Shown here one piece after another: positions 60,701-64,000 of a stretch of DNA of 64,000 bases. The position numbers and the translations under genes were made by a program. Numbering within the stretch: the first letter of the stretch is position 1; each line of letters opens with the position of its first letter. The notes beneath the pieces are model-generated. The model was not told the origin of the DNA. It saw only the letters and a program-made list of their open reading frames with translations, and ran no database searches. Origin of the DNA: Lysobacteraceae bacterium (lineage in GTDB: Bacteria > Pseudomonadota > Gammaproteobacteria > Nevskiales > Nevskiaceae); contig PNMW01000042.1 of the NCBI GenBank assembly GCA_013823855.1, positions 1-64,000 on the forward strand, read 5' to 3'.

Positions 60701-61080
60701 GTTTCCTCGACGGCCAGCTTATCCAGTGCATCAACTGGTCAATGGCGGCAGTCGAAGACCCCGACATCGTCATGGCCGAGCAGGCGCGGCTGGTGTCGCT
60801 GGGCCTGCCGTGGTCGCTGGGTATCACGGTGTCGGAGCAGCTGCCGATCGGATTCGGCCAGGACACCGACCCGATCAGCGGCGAGCCGCTGTTCAACGAG
60901 TCGCGCGTCGCGGCGATGTATCTGGCCTACCGCCGGCTGACGGATGCGCAAGCCCCGTGGCGCCCGATTTGGACCCCGCGCTTCCAGGTCTACGACAACG
61001 TCTACAACGGCGCGATCGGCGGGGGGCAGAGCTACCTGTACCGATTCCCCGGCATCGCGCTACCCGAAATTCCGGCATGA
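57769..61080 (+). CDS. Large tail-spike with C-terminal PL5/AlgL-like lyase domain
   Basis: This 1103-residue protein has several beta-sandwich, jelly-roll-like domains (about 1-790), then an alpha/alpha-toroid resembling AlgL alginate lyase (about 790-1050). Matching elements are SANHYYAAG with Asn895-His896, equivalent to NNHSYW, DRNDYLQFAVDVF, LLEMRRAEKSLQYQF with Arg946 and Tyr954, and TQLLPLAEILQRNGFD. Both catalytic His and Tyr positions are kept. ATG 57769 overlaps the PL7 stop by 1 bp. It is probably a tail-spike that digests alginate-like polymer. Confidence 0.75.
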   Translation: MSVTGANLSARRWQADFRAGRAYASGQAAPDPRGELLCMRDAAATASDSGGETLTFAPNVLRVTDRGAHVERTGEQLLTNSSLIRQGAGLPVGWRLPAGATVENIVSTTFRGLPALVFTIRASNSNGVDTTFRVDFEQAAGIPIPAGREAIFHGLVQLVSSSNAAQHAMRLIPRLADGAGTADQGVQLFSAGAVSEFKCLPVIPDEAVTLHPGVSFVVPAVTIGVVRIMVAGLQLESGRTATSFIPRAAAVEVFTPRFPNPGFAGAAPGTPGTLPNGWSQGTMTAYRVLAYDGVTGALDIELTATARVSAGPAGDTLGIQMNIVPPAGPAGRVAGSMGEVIEAGIQAQILNGVTDANPRLNLSARTDTGEVLAGFNTSVSMPQLNLVTYTRRFAGPLPSDGLSLGLQIFLSVPQNQTRVVQMRLLMPRIDLVTVSGDSLSPIRPLDVVRLAAPQRFAGASTVVIEAEQPALVAESTLLSIAFGSGHRLRLVAGPQVGLVVTPPAGAPITLLRPLYAAAGIVRLALSYAAGQVAIGFSDACEGDFASAAVPGLDPATVNNVWLGSDDGVNGMTTVIRSIEVDVGAQSAENLQLRTRDAWAARTFVQPRAGIRAPSLQQVGGYVPSRVEVIGPTHTYGPIGNRYLFRRNGGAAMNDVLPPANSVGSVEGTPARLNIVNDDVVPLSITSAGGLIYPPSGTLPYALAPITTLVIPPGQRALVCADGYNPATQQWQANNENWWFVLRDDDLAALPQEYTFASIYGPPDPANPNRSIIFPPAFAAYNADIGPPRQLAAAAVKQMNRWLLYGNQVDASRGLRFLYDACAADYWKVSTGITTITQLKTQINSTGFPYLGLRDCGSGTPEEHEVIRRWFEDRTDQTIEFFAAQRAQGTSTGSANHYYAAGLAAALTSQISDRNDYLQFAVDVFTFAMEEAHSIPGRVGSLLLEMRRAEKSLQYQFLAMTQLLPLAEILQRNGFDAYGFLDGQLIQCINWSMAAVEDPDIVMAEQARLVSLGLPWSLGITVSEQLPIGFGQDTDPISGEPLFNESRVAAMYLAYRRLTDAQAPWRPIWTPRFQVYDNVYNGAIGGGQSYLYRFPGIALPEIPA

Positions 61081-63473
61081 AGATCTCGATCCCGGTGTTC
61101 CGTGGCCGCGCGCCGCGTGTTTCTCCGCGTGCACTCGCCGAGGGCTACGCGCAGGTTGCGCAGTCGGCCCGCCTGCTATCCGGCGACCTGGAGTCCTGGC
61201 GCGAGCGCAATGTCAGTCTGCAGCTCGCCAAGGGCGGCACGGTGAACACGATCCACCGGATGGCGTCGCGCACCGGTGACATGACGCCGTTCTGGCTGCA
61301 CTGGCTGCCCGGTGAGCTGGCGCCCGGCGAGACGAATGTCGACGTGGCCCTCGGTCCTGAGCCGGCCGACACCGACGTGGCGACCTACTTCACTGGCACC
61401 ACGATGGGGCCGCGCTACACCACGAAGTTCCTCGCCACGGACCCCAGTCAGCGCGGCACCGCAGCCGTCGGCGCCTACCCATACGCATCGCGCTCGCTGG
61501 GAATCTCGCCGCCGACAGCGCCGCCGACGGTTACGCAAGAGCTGCCGGTGATACCGGCGAACTCGGTCAGCTATTACGAGTCCGGCGCATCGAATGCGAA
61601 CTGGTCGACGGTCAAGACCGGCGGCGACTACGCCAACTTCTACCAGGTCACCGATCCCGCGTTTCAGAGCGGGGCTCCGACCTCGTCGCTGGTGGCGCCG
61701 TACTACGCGCTGCAGTGGCAGTCCGGCGGCGGCGCGCTGGCGATCTGGAACGAGGCCTATCGGCTCGGCGAGGCCAACGAGCTGACCTTCAGCGTCAACG
61801 TCGACACCGCGCCCGATGGCGTCGGCGCCGGCAGCAGCGAGGAGGGTAACGGCTCGATCGTGATCCTGGCGGCAGACACCGGTGTCGGCCCCCGCATCAA
61901 CCTGAACTTCCGCAGCCCCGGCAACGCGCAGTACATCGACGCCGCCGGCGGCGCCGCACCGGTGACGATTCCGGGCGTGACGCTGAACGGCAACACGCCG
62001 GTGAAGGTGATCGTGACCGGCACCAAGCAGGCACCGGTAACCGGCAGCAGCGTGGTGAAGTGGAAGATCAACATCGAGATCCGCAACTACGCGACGAACG
62101 CACTGCTGGGCTCGCTGTCCGACCAGACCGCGACCGTGGCCGGCGACGTGATCGCGTTCATCGGCACCAGCGGCAGCCAGAACAACGCGACATTCCTGTT
62201 CTTCAACGACGTCAACCTGACGACGATCCTGGCCCCGGACGCTGGCCCGGCCCCGGTGTTCACGACCTACGTCTACACGCTGGTGAATGACCTCGGATGG
62301 GAGTCGGCTCCGAGCTTCCCGAGCGAAGCGGTGACGGTCGATAACGGCATCATCAACACGGTGACGCTGCCGCTGCAGACCCAGCCGAACATCGTTGCTG
62401 CGCGCATCTACCGGGCATCGGTGAACACCACCGAGGCGGTCTACCGGCTGCTGGCGGAAGTGCCGGCGCCGCTGCCGTACCAGTTCGTCGACGACAAGCT
62501 ATCGGCCGAGGTGCAGAACGGGTCGGTACTCGATACCGTCGACTACGACGTGCCGCCGGCGGGCCTGCGCGGACTGCTGGCGCTGCCTGGCGGCGCATTG
62601 GTCGGTTTCGTCGGCAACGAGCTGTGCTTCAGCGAGCCCGGCGAGCCGTATGCCTGGCCGGTGAAGTACCGGCTGCCGACCGACTTCAACATCGTGGGGA
62701 TCGCTGCGATCAACTCGATCGTGGTCGTGCTCACCGAGGCCTTTGCGTACCTCGCCGCCGGCAACCTGCCAGGCGACTACGTCATGGAACGGCTGGAGTA
62801 CCCGCAGGGCTGCGTCAGCAAGCGCAGCGTGGCGTACCTGAGCGGCGCCGGCGTGCTCTACGCCTCGCCGGACGGCCTGTTCTCGATCACCGGCAGCGGC
62901 CCGCCGCGCAATGTCACCGAGCAGCTGTTCACGCGCCGGGAGTGGCAGGAGCTGAACCCGGCCTCGATCATCGCCGCCGCACACGATGACCGCTATTTCG
63001 CGTTCTACCAGAAGCCTGACGGCACCAAGGGCGGGTTCGTGCTCGACTTCCGCGACGGCGGGTTCGGGATGATCGACCTCCCGGATCACGCGACATCGGT
63101 GTTCGCCGACCCGCTGACCGACGCGCTGTACTTCACCGCCGACGACGCCTATCCGACGCCCGCCAAGACCGGCGCGACCCTGCTGGAGTGGGATGCGGCG
63201 ACGACGCGCCGGCCGTACACCTGGCGCTCGAAGCTCTACCTGAACCCGTACCCGACGGCGTGGATGGCCGCTCAGGTGCGCGCCCAGGACTACGACAGCC
63301 TGGCGCTGCGGATCATCCGCGACGGCGGCGTGCTGCTGTACCAGAAGGTGGTCACCGGTCGCGATGAGTTCCTGCTGCCGGCCTTCCCGCAGTACAGCAC
63401 CGAGATCGAGCTGGTCGGCACCTCGCGGGTTCAGGCGGTTGAGATCGCCGAAGACATGGACGAGCTGTCCTGA
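61077..63473 (+). CDS. Tail nozzle/tubular-like virion protein
   Basis: This 798-residue protein has a mixed beta region (about 150-390, with an inserted concanavalin-like or jelly-roll domain) and a C-terminal propeller-like half: VFTTYVYTLVNDLGWES, GLLALPGGALVGFVGNELCFSEPG, GCVSKRSVAYLSGAGVLYASPDGLFSI and TWRSKLYLNPYPTAWMAAQV. This resembles podovirus tail tubular or P22 gp10-type nozzle proteins that close the portal. ATG 61077 overlaps the spike stop by 4 bp. Confidence 0.65.
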   Translation: MKISIPVFRGRAPRVSPRALAEGYAQVAQSARLLSGDLESWRERNVSLQLAKGGTVNTIHRMASRTGDMTPFWLHWLPGELAPGETNVDVALGPEPADTDVATYFTGTTMGPRYTTKFLATDPSQRGTAAVGAYPYASRSLGISPPTAPPTVTQELPVIPANSVSYYESGASNANWSTVKTGGDYANFYQVTDPAFQSGAPTSSLVAPYYALQWQSGGGALAIWNEAYRLGEANELTFSVNVDTAPDGVGAGSSEEGNGSIVILAADTGVGPRINLNFRSPGNAQYIDAAGGAAPVTIPGVTLNGNTPVKVIVTGTKQAPVTGSSVVKWKINIEIRNYATNALLGSLSDQTATVAGDVIAFIGTSGSQNNATFLFFNDVNLTTILAPDAGPAPVFTTYVYTLVNDLGWESAPSFPSEAVTVDNGIINTVTLPLQTQPNIVAARIYRASVNTTEAVYRLLAEVPAPLPYQFVDDKLSAEVQNGSVLDTVDYDVPPAGLRGLLALPGGALVGFVGNELCFSEPGEPYAWPVKYRLPTDFNIVGIAAINSIVVVLTEAFAYLAAGNLPGDYVMERLEYPQGCVSKRSVAYLSGAGVLYASPDGLFSITGSGPPRNVTEQLFTRREWQELNPASIIAAAHDDRYFAFYQKPDGTKGGFVLDFRDGGFGMIDLPDHATSVFADPLTDALYFTADDAYPTPAKTGATLLEWDAATTRRPYTWRSKLYLNPYPTAWMAAQVRAQDYDSLALRIIRDGGVLLYQKVVTGRDEFLLPAFPQYSTEIELVGTSRVQAVEIAEDMDELS

Positions 63474-63913
63474 TGGAACCACAGCAGCCCGGCATCACCA
63501 CGATCCGGCAGCTGACGCTGGTCGCGGTCAACGAGATCTTTACCCGCATCCGGCAGCGCCTGGATTCGCTGGACCGCCGCACCGTCCAGAACCCGGCGTC
63601 GGCCGACCAGGTGCTGGCGTTGCAGAAGCAGGTCACCGCACTGCAGATCGGCGCGAAGACAACGACGGTCGTGCAGCAGTCGAGCCCGACCTCGACACCC
63701 CCGACAACCGGCACAGCCAACATCCCCGAAGTGACTGCAGACCCGACGGCGCCAACGGCCGGCGACGCCTGGGTGCTGCGCAGCGTTGTTCACCCGGCCG
63801 GCACCCTGCAGGGCTTCGCCGGCGGCTTCCCGCTGGCGCTGGCCGCTGACCAGAACCGCTTCGACCTCTCCATTTCCACGTCCGAAGGCACGAAACGAGT
63901 GCAGATCGCATGA
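63473..63913 (+). CDS. Small virion-region protein
   Basis: This 146-residue protein has an N-terminal helix (IRQLTLVAVNEIFTRIRQRLDSLD), a coiled-coil segment to about residue 60, a Thr/Pro linker and a C-terminal beta domain (GDAWVLRS ... LSISTSEGTKRVQ). This could be a needle or short fibre. It overlaps the previous gene by TGATG. Confidence 0.55.
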   Translation: MEPQQPGITTIRQLTLVAVNEIFTRIRQRLDSLDRRTVQNPASADQVLALQKQVTALQIGAKTTTVVQQSSPTSTPPTTGTANIPEVTADPTAPTAGDAWVLRSVVHPAGTLQGFAGGFPLALAADQNRFDLSISTSEGTKRVQIA

Positions 63914-64000
63914 CCGACACCACGCTGAAAGCATTCGAGGCCGCAACCGGCGGGACCGACCTCGGCGCCATCCAAGTCCTGCAGGGCGCGACGCCGGTCA
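63910..64000 (+). CDS. Next late gene (partial, cut by window end)
   Basis: A frame opens at ATG 63910, overlapping the previous stop by 4 bp, and runs to the window edge (30 codons). It starts MTDTTLKAFEAATGGTDLGA. Product unknown. Confidence 0.5.
   Translation, partial: MTDTTLKAFEAATGGTDLGAIQVLQGATPV

Larger units (their letters stand above)
24790..64000. mobile_element. Prophage integrated at dusA (right end not in window)
   Basis: From about 24.79 kb to the end, nearly every gene has a phage character and is linked to its neighbour by 1-, 4- or 8-bp overlaps. The order is integrase, leftward early operon, repressor/Cro switch, rightward replication operon, Q-like regulator, lysis, terminase, portal, scaffold, capsid, adhesion module. 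Portal size, capsid and absence of tape-measure or sheath genes suggest a short-tailed virion. No essential module is visibly broken, so it may be inducible. Confidence 0.9.

Noticed and set aside
63500..64000. Possible right end of the prophage within the window
   Set aside because: Late genes continue to the edge with overlapping starts, and no dusA-like repeat was found.

Overview
The window joins 24.8 kb of a high-GC Gram-negative chromosome to about 39 kb of a prophage whose far end lies beyond base 64000. The host gene set (LpxH, RsmJ, SixA, DusA, PpnP, FadH, a DUF2490 outer-membrane-type protein, a bestrophin-like channel) and the strong G/C third-position bias point to a gammaproteobacterium, perhaps near Nevskiales/Xanthomonadales. 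No rRNA or tRNA is present, so the genus is not claimed.

Host part (1-24.86 kb). A MoxR-associated operon (DUF58, BatA-like, DUF4175-like and a fourth membrane protein) occupies 31-5856. It is followed by FadH-type 2,4-dienoyl-CoA reductase, a Uma2 nuclease-fold protein and a fused ATP-dependent 5-oxoprolinase. After a divergent DUF2490 gene comes a tight DUF969-DUF979-DUF2891 operon, plausibly the uptake side of 5-oxoproline use. Then follow PpnP, a NarL-type response regulator with its PAS sensor kinase, a bestrophin, a tandem universal stress protein, SixA, a membrane-anchored thioredoxin, RsmJ, an SCP2 protein, and an unknown gene-lpxH-dusA operon.

Prophage (about 24.8 kb to the end). 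It sits at the 5' end of dusA, a known target of a tyrosine-integrase family. The integrase (24941-25972) reads away from dusA. A leftward early operon (35612 to 25899) holds nucleotide-pool enzymes, a DUF5131 protein, a PrtN-like regulator, an RdgC protein carrying a C-terminal FtsK-gamma domain, a DEDD exonuclease, an SSB-like protein and a Sak4-like ATPase. The immunity region (35.6-37.8 kb) is lambda-like: an S24 repressor and a Cro-like protein are divergent, with copies of an ATAGGC-NN-GCCTAT operator at both the leftward promoter and the repressor/Cro junction. The repressor is in one operon with two signal-peptide proteins and two small proteins, closed by a terminator. The rightward operon has a DUF1376 replication protein with internal iterons, a DnaC-like loader, DUF4942, NinB-like, Ref-like, GIY-YIG and RusA proteins, and a Q-like regulator followed by a terminator. 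Next are lysis genes and a candidate Acb2-like anti-CBASS gene.

Late genes (45.3-64 kb) encode terminase subunits, a 758-residue portal, scaffold, capsid, adaptors, a nozzle-like protein and a large adhesion module. No tape-measure or sheath gene is seen, so a short-tailed (podovirus-type) virion is likely. The adhesion module carries two unrelated alginate-lyase-like enzymes side by side, one PL7-like and one PL5/AlgL-like, which suggests a phage that digests an alginate-like exopolysaccharide.

Most interesting: the paired lyases, the RdgC-FtsK-gamma fusion, a GIY-YIG gene that seems to have landed on the start of rusA and kept a copy of it, the repressor-linked secreted proteins, and the Acb2-like gene.
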